A stretch of DNA of 64,000 nt from Marinilabiliales bacterium. GTDB lineage: Bacteria > Bacteroidota > Bacteroidia > Bacteroidales > ML635J-15. Numbering within the stretch: the first letter of the stretch is position 1; each line of letters opens with the position of its first letter. The translations under genes were made by a program, and so were the position numbers. The stretch is taken from NCBI GenBank assembly GCA_002869385.1, contig PKTB01000004.1:186001-250000 (forward strand), given 5' to 3'. The notes beneath the pieces are model-generated. The model saw nothing but the letters and a program-made list of their open reading frames with translations, did no database searches and was not told the origin of the DNA. Below are positions 10,096 through 20,920 of the stretch, one piece after another.

Positions 10096-11978
10096 TTATT
10101 TATCTTGATCAAGCTCTTCATAAACAGAGTTTTTGCTGATAAATTCAGGCACAATACTTTTAATTTTACCTACAATCTCAAATTTATCTCCTCTTTCTGC
10201 AATTTCTGACAGCTCACTAATTTCACTTTTAACTTCTGCAGCATCGTACTCTCTGACTTTGGCAATCATTATTTGTGAATGATAAGTAGAAACTGTATTT
10301 TCTTTATTTGCAAGAAGTTCTTCGTATAGCTTTTCTCCTGGTCGCAAACCGGTATATTTAATCTGAATATCTTTCCCGGGTTTAAGGCCTGATAATGAAA
10401 TCATTTTTTTTGCTAAATGAGCAATTTTAACCGACTCTCCCATATCAAAAATGAAGATTTCTCCTCCTTCGCCCATATTACCTGCTTCAAGCACCAGCTG
10501 ACAAGCTTCGGGGATAGTCATGAAAAATCGTGTCACTTCCGGATGTGTAACAGTAACCGGTCCCCCTGCTTCAATCTGTTTTCTAAATCGAGGTATTACA
10601 GAACCATTTGATCCCAGCACATTACCAAAACGAGTAGTAATAAATTTTGTACTATTGTTTTCAATTAAGGACTGAATATAAATTTCTGCTATTCTCTTAC
10701 TTGCACCCATAACATTTGTTGGATTAACAGCTTTATCTGTACTTACCATAACGAATGTTTTAACAGCATGTTTTAAAGCTGAATCAGCTATTGTTTTAGT
10801 GCCCAGCACATTTGTAGCAACAGCTTAAGCCGGGTTGTTTTCCATCATTGGAACATGCTTATATGCTGCAGCATGATATACATATTCGGGTTTAAATTCA
10901 TTAAACACCTTTTCAACCAAAGCCTTATTCTTTATGTCGCCAATAATTATCTCAACGTCCATAAACTTATAAGCTTCTTTTATTTCAAGCTCAATATCAT
11001 ATAGAGGTGTTTCAGCAATATCAAACAAGACTATTTTCTTCGGCATAAAGGCAGTCAACTGACGAACTATTTCACTGCCAATAGACCCGGCAGCACCTGT
11101 AACCAAAACTGTTTTATTTAAAATATTCTTTCGAATTCCATCTTTATCCATTTTAATTTCAGCTCTCTCTAAAAGATCTTCAATTTTAACCTTTTTTAAT
11201 TGATTCAGATTAAGCTCTCCATTAATCCAGGCTGAAACATCCGGAATGGTTTTAACTTCAACATTTTGCTCAAGACAAAGCTCAATAATATGCTTTTTCG
11301 TATTCCCGGAATATTATGTTCAGCAATAATAAAACTCTTTATTTTTTTTGAACAAAGGACACTCTCCAAATCTTTTAAATGGTAAACTTTAACACCATCT
11401 ATTTTATTTCCGGTAACTTTTACATGATGGTCAACAAGGCCTACAACACGATATTTTGTTTTTGTATCTCTGTCAAATGTCTTTTTCGTAATTAAAGCTA
11501 ATTCTCCTGTTCCGTAAATTAAAACATTATCGCGTTCTTTTTTGGGACTATTAAATTCAATATATAAATTCTTAACCAATAATCTCGAAAATGCTAGAAC
11601 AAAAGCTGTAATAAAGAAATCTATTATTATAATCGATATGGGTATAAAGAACTTCTCATCAATCTGCAATTTGATAAAATTGATAATAACAAAAACAACA
11701 CTTCCAAAGAAGAGAGCAAATAGAATTCTTATAATATCTCTACTTCCTGTAAACCGGACCATTCCCGCATATGTCTTACCAATAAAATAAGAAAGAGCTC
11801 TTACTGCCAGTACTACCAGTATTACAAATGGTAAAAAATCTGCTTCTTCCTGTTGTAATGTAAAATTAAATCTTAGATAATAAGCAAGTACAATTGACAA
11901 GAAGCTTATTGTCAAGTCAATTGTAAATACAACCCATCTAGGTGTTATTCTTCGCAATATGTTTATATTCAAACTCAC
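10096..11978 (-). CDS. FlaA1/WbpM-type nucleotide-sugar 4,6-dehydratase; frameshift and TAA
   Basis: A membrane-bound polysaccharide biosynthesis dehydratase/epimerase. The N-terminal part has four or five membrane helices (about 1-125) and a Rossmann-like regulatory domain ('NVLIYGTGELA'). The C-terminal SDR domain has 'VTGAAGSIGSE' and the motif 'STDKAVNPTNVMGASKR', with Met at the usual catalytic Tyr position, as in WbpM/FlaA1. Such enzymes act on UDP-HexNAc for surface polysaccharide synthesis. Two defects are present. One base appears missing at the CCC run 11305-11307, shifting the frame between 'IIAEHNIPG' and 'NTKKHIIELCLEQ'. TAA at 10825-10827 replaces a conserved Glu in 'NPxEAVATNVLGT' (GAA to TAA). 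The start is GTG; an in-frame stop lies just upstream and no ATG fits better. Confidence 0.85.
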
Positions 11979-12022
11979 AAAACAAAATTAGTAAATAGTT
12001 TTAAATCCGCAAGATGCAAAAA

Positions 12023-12841
12023 TCACACATTATTTTTTGCTTCAAGGAATGGTGTATACATTACAAGCGCATGATTTTCAACTAACAATTCTTCATTTTC
12101 ATTACCATCAAGGTTCGTTTCTATCCTATATATTCGATTATGTCTGGAATAACCTCCCCAAGTTTGTTGTGAAAACTTATGTTCTTTTTCAATAACCCTA
12201 TATGTACTTGTAAGTCTGATTTCTGAAAACAGTTCACCATGTAGGAATTCATCACCAACTTTTAGTTTTAGCATAAAAGCAGTATCAGTATTATTTTTAA
12301 CCTGTAAGTCGATATAATTATAAGACAAGGTTGCTCCAGCACCAAAAGGGATACACCGATTAACATCAGGAAAAACATCAAAACTATGCCTGTGCCTTTC
12401 TGTAATTGTTAATGGAGAGTGTGCAAAAACCCAAAACAAGAGGTTTCCTAATTGACATAACCATCCACCTATATTCTTATCAATTTTGCCCTGATTGAGA
12501 ATTAGTCCTTCAAGGTACCCCTTTCGTTTTAATGTTCTGCCAACAAGTTTCCAAAATTAAAATGTCTGACCGGGTAAAATTAGTGTATTGTTTAATTTAG
12601 ATACTGCAATTTTAAGATTTGTTTTCTTGTTTTCTTGAAGGTACATATCCACATTCTTCAGCGGTCGCATAATTAACGATTTATGATCAAAAACAGTGTG
12701 TTTACACATTTCTGTTTCTCTAACTTTTGCCCATGAGGTAAAACTAAAGTGCCATTGCAACCATCTTTTGAAGATATAGTATTCTTTACCTATCAATCGC
12801 CTATACCTAGATCGTACAACCGGTTTTACTATTTTACTCAT
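12023..12841 (-). CDS. VanW family protein; one in-frame TAA
   Basis: A 272-residue VanW-family protein, named after an accessory gene of vancomycin-resistance clusters; the molecular role is unknown. The conserved core is intact: 'LPGQTFxFWKLVGR', 'KRKGYLEGL', 'GGWLCQLGNLL', 'HSPLTITERHRHS', 'FDVFPDVNR' and 'PFGAGATLSYNYIDL'. Codon 95 is TAA (12557-12559) exactly where the family has Ser in 'QTFSFW', so TCA to TAA (C to A on the coding strand) is the simple explanation. No resistance cluster surrounds it. The gene diverges from the C10 protease gene, with 114 bases between them. Many Bacteroidota carry such a gene in isolation. Confidence 0.85.
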
Positions 12842-12902
12842 TATTTTGATTTAAAGCTACGTTAAAACAAAAATAACAATTTGTTTGCCAATTTGCATCC
12901 AT

Positions 12903-12935
12903 TTGCCAATACATTGAATCTATTAATTAACTTTG
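12903..12935 (+). promoter_or_regulatory. Promoter of the first C10 protease gene
   Basis: TTG at 12903-12905 and TAACTTTG at 12928-12935, separated by 22 bases, fit the Bacteroidota consensus. The ATG follows at 12956. Confidence 0.6.
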
Positions 12936-12955
12936 TCATATTAAAATAGTAAAAA

Positions 12956-15106
12956 ATGAAAAAAATACTCCTGCTTTTAATTCTAATGGTCTTTGGTCTT
13001 GTCTTATTTGCTGAAAATGTTTCTAAAAACACTGCTGAAAAAGTTGCAAAATCATATTATTTCCAAGCTGTTAATAGCATCTCACCTAATAGTTTAAAAT
13101 ATGATGAAATAAAACTTACGTGCATAATGGACCCTTCTGTTGATGAGTCTAAGAACCTCTACATATTCAACATAAATGAAGACGAAGGATTTATTATTGT
13201 TTCTTCAAATTATCTGTTACAACCCATTTTAGCATATTCTTTTAAATCTTCTTATAATACAGGAAATATATCGCCGGCTCAGCAATATTTGATAGATTAC
13301 TACCAGTTAATGAATAAAAAAGCTAATAACAATGAACTAATAGAATCAAAAGATTCAAAAATAGAATGGGAAGAATTAATTGATTTCACTCCTGAGCAAA
13401 AATTTAACATTAAGTCAACAGAAGATGGTTTACTTGGAGATATTGAATGGAATCAAAGTATGCCATACAATGGTATGTGCCCCGAAGTAGAAGATGCATA
13501 TACCGGTTATGGCGGACGTTGTCCGGTTGGGTGCTCTGCAATTGCAATGTTACAAATAATGAAATATTACAATTGGCCATTTGAGGGTACAGGTTCATAT
13601 ACACACTATTCATGGGACAATGGGGGATTTGTTGATATTACAGTAAACTTTGGTGCAAATACATACGATTGGTACTCAATGCCAAATTCAGGCCAGGTGC
13701 AAAATGACGAGCTAGCTAAAACATGCTTTCATGCAGGAGTTGCAATAAAAATGCATTGGTCTGCCGATGGTTCAGGAGCTGCTCCATCTGATGTTTTGTA
13801 TGCAATGGAAAATTACTTTTCCTACGAAAATAACATTGATTTAATTTACAAAGAAGATTATTCAGAAGAAGATTGGAAGTCCATTTTAAGATCTCAAATT
13901 GACAACCAAAAACCAATCTTTTATGTCGGTTATTCAGATGTGGCAGGTCATGCCTGGAATTGTGATGGATATCAAGGTGAGGATCATTTCCATATGAACT
14001 GGGGATGGGGTGGTTATGGTAATGGATTTTATACTTTAGACGCATTAGGGACATCTGCAACACCTGGAGATACAGAAGGTAACTACAGCCAATGGCAACA
14101 TGCATTAATAAATATTTATCCAGATACAGATTTTCCTCAATATTGCGCCGGAACAACATATATTAGTGGCACTGAAGGCTCTTTCGGAGATGGGAGTTCT
14201 TACGAAAATTATCAGAGTAATTCATCTTGCACATATATAATCGAACCAGAATGTCGACAAATTGTGATGTTGGGATTTACAAAATGTGAACTTGCAAACG
14301 GAGATTTAATCCAAGTCTGGGATGGAGAGCCTGCAGATAATGTGCTGTTGGGTACAATAGATATAGACAACCCTCCTTTAGAAGAATATGAATCCATTTC
14401 CGGAAAAATGACCATTGAGTTTAATTCAGATGATAATGAAAATGCTGATGGTTGGACAGTTGACTATAGTACAAAAAACTGTGTTCCTAGCAGAACATAT
14501 ACTGAAGCCTCTGGAAATTTTGATGATGTAAGTAAAGAATGTCAATATACAGGTGCTACACTCTGCTCCTGGACAATACAGCCTGAAAGTGCTAGTGAAA
14601 TTTACATAGATTTTGAGTCTTTTGATGTTGGTGGTGATATTGACTTTGTAAATATTTATAAAAATAACATCTTTAATGATAACCTAATTGCTGAATTTAA
14701 TAAAAACAACAGCCCTAGTGGAACTATTACTGTTGATGCCGGAACTGCAATTATCAGATTTTTTGCAAGTGCAAATAGTACACTTGGTGATGGTTGGGAA
14801 TTAAGCTACAACTCAAACTCTGTTGAAATTAGCACACCCCTCTATCAAAATAATATTACAATCAGTCCTAATCCGGGAGATTTAAATTCGGTAGTAAGCT
14901 TAGGTACTGATTATAATGGTCCTACAAATATTACAATTCAAAATGTTTTAGGTGAAGTGCTAATCAAAAAAGAAATAAATATTAGTAATAAGGAGACTTC
15001 TTTTCCTTTGAACTCGTTTTCAGAACTTAAAGAGCCAGGAATGTACTTTTTCACTATTACTATAAATGGTAATCAAAGCACACAAAAATTCATCTTGATC
15101 GATTAA
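12956..15106 (+). CDS. C10 (streptopain-type) cysteine protease, T9SS cargo
   Basis: A 716-residue secreted protease. It has a signal peptide (1-19), a Spi-type propeptide (about 20-150, with 'FNINEDEGFIIVSSN') and a peptidase C10 domain (about 155-390). The active-site Cys is at about 193 in 'CPVGCSAIAMLQIMKYY' and the catalytic His in 'GHAWNCDGYQ', followed by 'HMNWGWGGYGNGFY'. Two CUB-like domains follow (about 395-505 and 510-620), then a T9SS sorting domain with 'ISPNPGDLNSVV'. The propeptide should keep the zymogen inactive until export across the outer membrane. A close paralogue of the same architecture is at 59331-61469. Likely role: breakdown of external proteins or of other cells. 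Confidence 0.93.
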   Translation: MKKILLLLILMVFGLVLFAENVSKNTAEKVAKSYYFQAVNSISPNSLKYDEIKLTCIMDPSVDESKNLYIFNINEDEGFIIVSSNYLLQPILAYSFKSSYNTGNISPAQQYLIDYYQLMNKKANNNELIESKDSKIEWEELIDFTPEQKFNIKSTEDGLLGDIEWNQSMPYNGMCPEVEDAYTGYGGRCPVGCSAIAMLQIMKYYNWPFEGTGSYTHYSWDNGGFVDITVNFGANTYDWYSMPNSGQVQNDELAKTCFHAGVAIKMHWSADGSGAAPSDVLYAMENYFSYENNIDLIYKEDYSEEDWKSILRSQIDNQKPIFYVGYSDVAGHAWNCDGYQGEDHFHMNWGWGGYGNGFYTLDALGTSATPGDTEGNYSQWQHALINIYPDTDFPQYCAGTTYISGTEGSFGDGSSYENYQSNSSCTYIIEPECRQIVMLGFTKCELANGDLIQVWDGEPADNVLLGTIDIDNPPLEEYESISGKMTIEFNSDDNENADGWTVDYSTKNCVPSRTYTEASGNFDDVSKECQYTGATLCSWTIQPESASEIYIDFESFDVGGDIDFVNIYKNNIFNDNLIAEFNKNNSPSGTITVDAGTAIIRFFASANSTLGDGWELSYNSNSVEISTPLYQNNITISPNPGDLNSVVSLGTDYNGPTNITIQNVLGEVLIKKEINISNKETSFPLNSFSELKEPGMYFFTITINGNQSTQKFILID

Positions 15107-15164
15107 GCTATTAGTACTATTATTAATTCATTTGCTTAGAATTTCAAAAAGCAATTCATTTACT

Positions 15165-15172
15165 TATCTTTG
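15165..15172 (+). promoter_or_regulatory. -7 element upstream of ispG
   Basis: TATCTTTG fits TAnnTTTG and lies 19 bases before the ispG ATG. No clear TTG sits at the expected distance upstream. Confidence 0.45.
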
Positions 15173-15190
15173 TTAAATAAATAGATTTGC

Positions 15191-17032
15191 ATGAAAACTT
15201 ATCCAAATAAGTACTGTATTGACATTCATAATTACGAAAGGTTTCCAACACGCATAGTTAAAGTTGGAGATATTGCTGTAGGTGGATTAAACCCTATACG
15301 CCTGCAGAGTATGACTAATTTGCCTGCAACAAATATTGAAGCAAGCGTAAAACAGTCAAAGGCTATATTTGATGCAGGTGCAGATTTTGTTCGAATAGCA
15401 ACACCAAGAATACTGGATGTAGAAAGTCTTAAAGAGATTAAAAAAAGATTAAATGCTGATGGATATAAAAAACCACTAATTGCTGATGTGCATTTTAATC
15501 CAGTAATAGCTGAAGAAGCTGCTAAAGTAGTTGAAAAAGTAAGGATAAACCCTGGCAATTACATTGACAAAAGAGCTTCATTTAAAGAGGTAAAACTAAC
15601 TGATAATGAGTACAATCTGGAACTCGAAAGAATTCACGATAGGATTCTTCCACTTATTAAAATATGTAAAGAAAATGGTACTGCGATCAGAATCGGGTCT
15701 AATCATGGATCTCTAAGCGATAGAATATTAACCCGTTATGGCAACACACCTGAAGGTATGGTTGAGGCAGCACTTGAATTTGCAGATATTTTTATGGCTG
15801 AGAATTTTCACAATCTTATAATCTCAATGAAAGCCAGTGATACAAGAATAATGATACAAGCTTGCAGACTCCTTAATGCCAGAATGCTGGAAAATGCATA
15901 TGTTTTTCCTCAACATCTTGGAGTTACAGAAGCAGGTGCAGACACAGACGGTAGATTAAAATCTGCTGTAGGTATAGGTGCCCTTCTTAGCGACGGCATA
16001 GGTGATACTTTTAGGGTTTCACTTACTGAAAGTCCTGAAAAAGAAATTGAATTTTCTAAAAAAATACTTACTCACTTTGATAAGAGGGTATTTAAATTTC
16101 AAGTGGTGAGTCAAGCGAAAAACACCTATAATCCATATAAAAGCGAAACAAGAGTACCATCACTACCAGTTAGTCAACAAAAAGTAAGTATTATTTCAAA
16201 CATTCAAGATTCTGATGCAGATATTATTTACTATGATGAAAATAATAAGCATATAATAAATCAGGAAAAACCTGGAATTGCAAGTCCAAAGATTATAAAG
16301 TCTCTTAAAAATCCTGAAAACCTATATCCAATCTTCCATTTTAATGATTTGGATAAAAACAAATTCAATACAGAAACCCCAACATTTATTATTTTCAACA
16401 CTTTTGACATAAATAAAAAAGATGCGGAAAATATTTTACTTTCAAATAACATTTGTCCGGTATTGGAGTTCAGCACATAAAATCCTTTAGGTGAATTACG
16501 CTATTTTTATAAAAAACTTTGGCAGACAAATAAAAATGCTCCTCTAATTATTAAATATTCCGGCAGTTCAATTGAACTTGATGAACTTATTGCTGAAATT
16601 GGAATTTTCCCGGGTGGAGGTTTAGTTGATCATATTGCCAGTGGGATTTGGTTAGACACTCCTTTAAAAAGTACCGATTCCGTTCAATTACAACTAGATC
16701 TTTTACAAGCTATTGGTTTAAGATACACAAAAGCTGAGTTTATTTCATGTCCCGGATGTGGACGTACAAATTACAATCTCGAAAAAGTAATGAGAGAGGT
16801 TAAAACTGAATTTGCTCATCTAAAAGGCTATAAAATTGCAGTTATGGGCTGTGTAGTTAACGGTCCGGGCGAAATGGCTGATGCAGATTTTGGATGTGTT
16901 GGTGCAGCAAAAGGTAAGGTGCATATTTATGTGGGAAAAGAAGCTATAGTTAAAAACATTCCCGAAGATCAGGCTGTTAAAGAATTAAAGAAAGTAATCC
17001 AGAATACATTAAAAGAAAATAAAAATGAATAG
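15191..17032 (+). CDS. ispG: IspG, HMBPP synthase (long form); one in-frame TAA
   Basis: 4-hydroxy-3-methylbut-2-en-1-yl diphosphate synthase, the penultimate step of the MEP isoprenoid pathway. The 613-residue length is that of the plant/Chlamydia/Bacteroidota form, with an inserted domain between the TIM barrel (1-285, 'LQSMTNLPATNIEAS', 'VRINPGNY', 'SDGIGDTFRVSLTESP') and the C-terminal iron-sulfur domain. That last domain has 'CPGCGR' and 'GCVVNGPGEMADADFG', the ligands of the [4Fe-4S] cluster. Codon 430 is TAA (16478-16480), between 'LEFST' and 'NPLGELRYFYKKL'. The frame then continues to the true end. GAA or TCA are the likely originals. The gene is essential in MEP-pathway bacteria, so a real truncation would be lethal unless read through. 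It overlaps the next gene by 8 bases. Confidence 0.92.
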
Positions 17033-18311
17033 TACTTTCAACAAAAACTTTTTTATAAACAACAGAAAAAAGTTATTTAATGATATCCTGCCAGAATCAT
17101 TGGTGGTCATGTTTTCAGCTGAACAATTTCCAAAAAATGGTGACCAATATTTCAGATATCGACAGAATTCTGACACTTTCTATTTCTCAGGACTAAAACA
17201 GGAAGAAACATCTCTCTTATTGTTTAAGGGTAAAAAATCAAATAATTTTGAGGAATATGCATTTATTCTTGAGCCAAACCTAAAAATGCTAACCTGGATT
17301 GGACACAAATATTCAAAAGATGAAGTTGTTGATATCTCGGGTGTTAAAAATGTTGAATTCAATGATAAGTTTAATTATATTTTTGAAGAATTGCTGGTAA
17401 AGGTGAAGAACATTTATTTTTCTCACAAGTCAAATATCAGAGGAATAAAGTACGAACACAGAATCTTTCAAGATTGGCTGGACTCCGTAAACAATAAAAC
17501 ACAATCTATTGATTTTCAAGATCTAGACCCGTTAAGCATGAAGCTTCGCTTGAGTAAAAGTCAAGAAGAAATAGATGTAATGCAAAAAGCAGTTAATATT
17601 ACAGGTGAAACATTTCAAGATGTTTTGAATTTTGTAAGTCCGGGTGTCTTTGAATATCAGGTTGAGGCAATAATTACACATGGATTTGTCTTCAATGGAG
17701 CTCAGGACTGTGCTTACCTACCAATAGTTGCATCAGGGCAAAACAATAACATCTTACATTACAACACAAACCGAAATGAATGCAAGGATGGTGATTTACT
17801 GTTATTAGATTTTGGAGCAGAACTCGACTGTTATGCAGCTGACATTACCAGAACGATTCCAATTTCAGGAAAATTTACACCTAGACAAAAAGAAGTATAT
17901 AATGCAGTTTTAGACGTACATAAGCAAATTAAGCAAAAAATAGTTCCGGGAACAAGCATCAGAACATTAAATACAGAATGTGAGAACTTAATAGAAGAAA
18001 AGCTTATTGAATTAAAACTAATCACACGTTTTGATATAGCCTCTCAAAAAGAAGACAGCCCTGCATTTAAAAAGTACTATATGCATGGTGTTTCTAATTT
18101 TATCGGTCTTGATGTGCATGATACAGGTAAAAAGGATACGATTCTTGAACCCGGCATGGTTTTAAGTTGCGAACCTGCAATATATATCGAAGAAGAAGGT
18201 TTTGGGATAAGACTGGAAAATGATATCCTCGTTACTGAAAACGAGCCTTTTGACTTATGTGCAAATATTCCTATTGAAGCAGATGAGATTGAGGCTTTGA
18301 TGAATGGGTAA
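17025..18311 (+). CDS. Aminopeptidase P family (M24B) metallopeptidase
   Basis: A 428-residue Xaa-Pro aminopeptidase. The N-terminal creatinase-like domain (1-170) has 'FRYRQNSDTFYFSGL'. The pita-bread catalytic domain (about 180-428) has metal ligands visible in 'LLLDFGAELDCYAADITRT' (two Asp), 'HGVSNFIGLDVHD' (His), 'LSCEPAIYIEEEGFGIRLE' (Glu) and the final Glu in 'RLEND'. It removes N-terminal residues ahead of proline, usually in the cytoplasm. The start overlaps the ispG stop, suggesting translational coupling. Its stop abuts that of the convergent T9SS gene with no base between them. Confidence 0.92.
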   Translation: MNSTFNKNFFINNRKKLFNDILPESLVVMFSAEQFPKNGDQYFRYRQNSDTFYFSGLKQEETSLLLFKGKKSNNFEEYAFILEPNLKMLTWIGHKYSKDEVVDISGVKNVEFNDKFNYIFEELLVKVKNIYFSHKSNIRGIKYEHRIFQDWLDSVNNKTQSIDFQDLDPLSMKLRLSKSQEEIDVMQKAVNITGETFQDVLNFVSPGVFEYQVEAIITHGFVFNGAQDCAYLPIVASGQNNNILHYNTNRNECKDGDLLLLDFGAELDCYAADITRTIPISGKFTPRQKEVYNAVLDVHKQIKQKIVPGTSIRTLNTECENLIEEKLIELKLITRFDIASQKEDSPAFKKYYMHGVSNFIGLDVHDTGKKDTILEPGMVLSCEPAIYIEEEGFGIRLENDILVTENEPFDLCANIPIEADEIEALMNG

Positions 18312-20909
18312 TTATTGTTTTATGATTTTTTTAGTTTTAATTTCATCTTCAAACCATAATTCTATCACATATATCCCAGATTGAAGATTTGAGATATCAA
18401 TATAGTCTGATAAATTATTCGGTTTTAAGACAAGGCGACTATTCAAGTAATATATAAATACTTGATCTACTTGTTGCTCAGAAATTATCTTAAAACTCCC
18501 CTTTGCAGGGTTAGGATATAAAACAACATCATTAAAATAGTTCTCTATTTCAACACAGGAAGGCTCTTGAGGCCAGACAGAGTCCAGTTCTGTAATGAAA
18601 TTAACATTATAATATTCATTAAAACCGGTATAAACGCTAAACACCTCTCTATTAGGGAATAAAAAACTACTAACAAACATTGAGATATCTGTTGTATTTG
18701 GAATTTCGGGAAATAAATACTCTCCGTCTTCATTCGTAAGACATAAATCCAAAATTTCCATTTCTTCATCATCAAACAAAATAACACTTATATTATTCAT
18801 ACCGATTAGAATATTCTCGTCATAATATCCAACTATACCAGATGCAGAATTTCCACCAAAAGGATTTTGTCTAAAAGGATGTTCAATATAAGATTGTAAA
18901 ACACTTCCCCCACCCATACTTATTGGTAAGGCTTCTAATTCGTCAATAGCATTAAAATAACAATAACTTGGAACAATAGATGAAAAAGAATCTGGTTCAA
19001 CAATTTGAGATTTCACATAATATATTCCATCTTCTAAGTCAGTGAACGAGACTTGACCAGTATTTCCATTATATTCTTGTGACATTAAAACGATATTGGT
19101 TTCTTCATTTACAGTAAAATCTCTATACAAAGAAACCAAAACTTTATTTCCTAAAAGGTCTATGCTTGCATCAGCACTCAATATATCCAATATGATTGTA
19201 TTACTAGTTATTTCACTTTGGTCTAGAAAGTTGATTAATACAGTGTCTTTACCTGTACATCCTGAAACATTCTCATATCCTCCAATTAGAATTATTTCAT
19301 ATTCTTGATAAGCTGGAACATTAACAATTGTTTGCAAAGATGAAAAATCATCAAAATATACAGTTTCATATGTCCACCAATATGCTCTAGTTGGAAAATA
19401 TTGATTTGTACTTGACAATATTTCTCCACTCAAAGGATATTCGTTTCCATAATACGATTCGTCAAGTACTGCATACACTTCAGGATTATTTAAAAAATAT
19501 ATACTTAATGGGCCCGCTGTATCGGAACAAAAAGTCGGGTTTGTTTCCGGACCAGAATATTCAATCCAATAAAAATCATATTTATCATAGGTCGGAACTG
19601 TAACTTCTGTATAAGTGCTATTAACATCTTCATAACTCACACCTGGACTTTCAGAATACCAATGTCCTGTAATCATAGAACCCGGGCTTTCAGAAACCAA
19701 ATCATTAAATGTCAAACCACATTGAACAGAATCAGTAAAATCATTGATAATATTAGGTGTGGGGTTTTTCCATAAGCTTACACTTACAGTATCAAAAGCT
19801 GAACAACTAATCAACACCAAATTACTATTGTTGGTTTCTAACCAAATAAAATTTTGCACTCCATAGGCATTACAGCAAACATCTGTTTCTTCGTCCCAAT
19901 AAGTTTCATAGCTACAACCATTTGGTAACCATTCACCAGTATATCCGGCAGATTGACCTGCTAAAGTAAAGCAGGTTCCACACACATCAAAGTCATCTCC
20001 TGCGTCAATTACAGGGGTTTCAACAAAGTCAAGATTTATCGTATCTACATCATAACACTCTGTATTGCTGGAATTGTACTCCGTAAATGTAACTTGCCAT
20101 ATTCCATAATCAGACGTAACCATACTTGTAACAGGATTTGTACATAACAAAATATTCGCTGTGGCTGTTGGAATTGGTTTTGAAACAACATACCAACTTC
20201 CACTAGGAAAGTAGTTTTCTGATTCTTCGATACTAAATTCAGTGTTTAAGTCAATTTCTAATCCACATACACCATCGGCTTCATCCAAATTTACATCCGG
20301 CATTTGATAAAAATCCACCCAAACAGTATCTCTGGAGTAACAACCGTATGAATTTACCTGCCAAAATAAGATTGCAGATGCAGATGCACTGTCTCCAAAA
20401 TAGTATTCATTAAATGAAAACTCTGTCTCTAGAGTATTAATATCTCCATAGAAGCCATTGACTCCAGAATTAAACCATTGCACAGCACCAGCCCAAGCAT
20501 ACCCGGTAGTGTCTGCAGTTAAACTAACGGAATTTCCGCATACTACCAATTCGTCTTCTCCAATAATTGTTGCCACAGGTACTTCAACAAACTTAACTGT
20601 TAAGTTGTCTGAACATGGTCCACTATCATCGTTCCAGGTAAAAACGACATCTAAATAGTGATTTTCATTAAAGCCATCTATTGTAACTTCCGCATTATGT
20701 GATGTATTATCAGGATAATAGCTTAACGAACTATAAATACTTCCACTAACACTTGCCTCCCAGTATCCAGTTGTGGCATTAACAACGTTTAATTCTGCAG
20801 TAAGTCCACAATTATTAAAATCTTCTCCAACATAAGGGTCAGAACACTGTGAATAGCTGCAATAACCTATGGTTATGCTTAAAAAAAGCAGAAGCAATAA
20901 TTTTTTCAT
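18312..20909 (-). CDS. T9SS cargo with Ig-like repeats (third gene of the triplet)
   Basis: An 865-residue secreted protein. The start is put at ATG 20909 because it begins a clean signal peptide ending 'YCSYSQ'. The mature part begins 'CSDPYVGEDFNNCG', the same opening as its two upstream paralogues. It holds degenerate repeats of about 90-110 residues of the Bacteroidota Ig-like 'AGxD..vCG....G.W...C.DTV.i.F' type. A SdrD/CnaB-like stretch ('NGNTGQVSFTDLEDGIYYVKS') and a second one ('DEDGEYLFPEIPNT'-like) follow, then a T9SS sorting domain ('YPNPAKGSFKI ... LQSGIYVIEL'). It lies 11 bases after the preceding gene and is probably cotranscribed. Likely an adhesin or surface-layer component; ligand unknown. 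Confidence 0.8.
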   Translation of the reverse strand: MKKLLLLLFLSITIGYCSYSQCSDPYVGEDFNNCGLTAELNVVNATTGYWEASVSGSIYSSLSYYPDNTSHNAEVTIDGFNENHYLDVVFTWNDDSGPCSDNLTVKFVEVPVATIIGEDELVVCGNSVSLTADTTGYAWAGAVQWFNSGVNGFYGDINTLETEFSFNEYYFGDSASASAILFWQVNSYGCYSRDTVWVDFYQMPDVNLDEADGVCGLEIDLNTEFSIEESENYFPSGSWYVVSKPIPTATANILLCTNPVTSMVTSDYGIWQVTFTEYNSSNTECYDVDTINLDFVETPVIDAGDDFDVCGTCFTLAGQSAGYTGEWLPNGCSYETYWDEETDVCCNAYGVQNFIWLETNNSNLVLISCSAFDTVSVSLWKNPTPNIINDFTDSVQCGLTFNDLVSESPGSMITGHWYSESPGVSYEDVNSTYTEVTVPTYDKYDFYWIEYSGPETNPTFCSDTAGPLSIYFLNNPEVYAVLDESYYGNEYPLSGEILSSTNQYFPTRAYWWTYETVYFDDFSSLQTIVNVPAYQEYEIILIGGYENVSGCTGKDTVLINFLDQSEITSNTIILDILSADASIDLLGNKVLVSLYRDFTVNEETNIVLMSQEYNGNTGQVSFTDLEDGIYYVKSQIVEPDSFSSIVPSYCYFNAIDELEALPISMGGGSVLQSYIEHPFRQNPFGGNSASGIVGYYDENILIGMNNISVILFDDEEMEILDLCLTNEDGEYLFPEIPNTTDISMFVSSFLFPNREVFSVYTGFNEYYNVNFITELDSVWPQEPSCVEIENYFNDVVLYPNPAKGSFKIISEQQVDQVFIYYLNSRLVLKPNNLSDYIDISNLQSGIYVIELWFEDEIKTKKIIKQ

Positions 20910-20920
20910 GGATAACAAGC

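Noticed and set aside
11290..11320. Programmed ribosomal frameshift in the sugar dehydratase gene
   Set aside because: There is no slippery heptamer or stem-loop of the usual kind. A lost base in a short C run is simpler.
12023..12841. Vancomycin resistance cluster suggested by VanW
   Set aside because: No vanA/B-type ligase, vanH, vanX or two-component regulator lies nearby; isolated VanW genes are common.
13716..14159. Minus-strand 147-codon frame inside the C10 protease gene
   Set aside because: It is rich in His, Leu and Asn from the reverse complement of the protease; no family or signal is visible.
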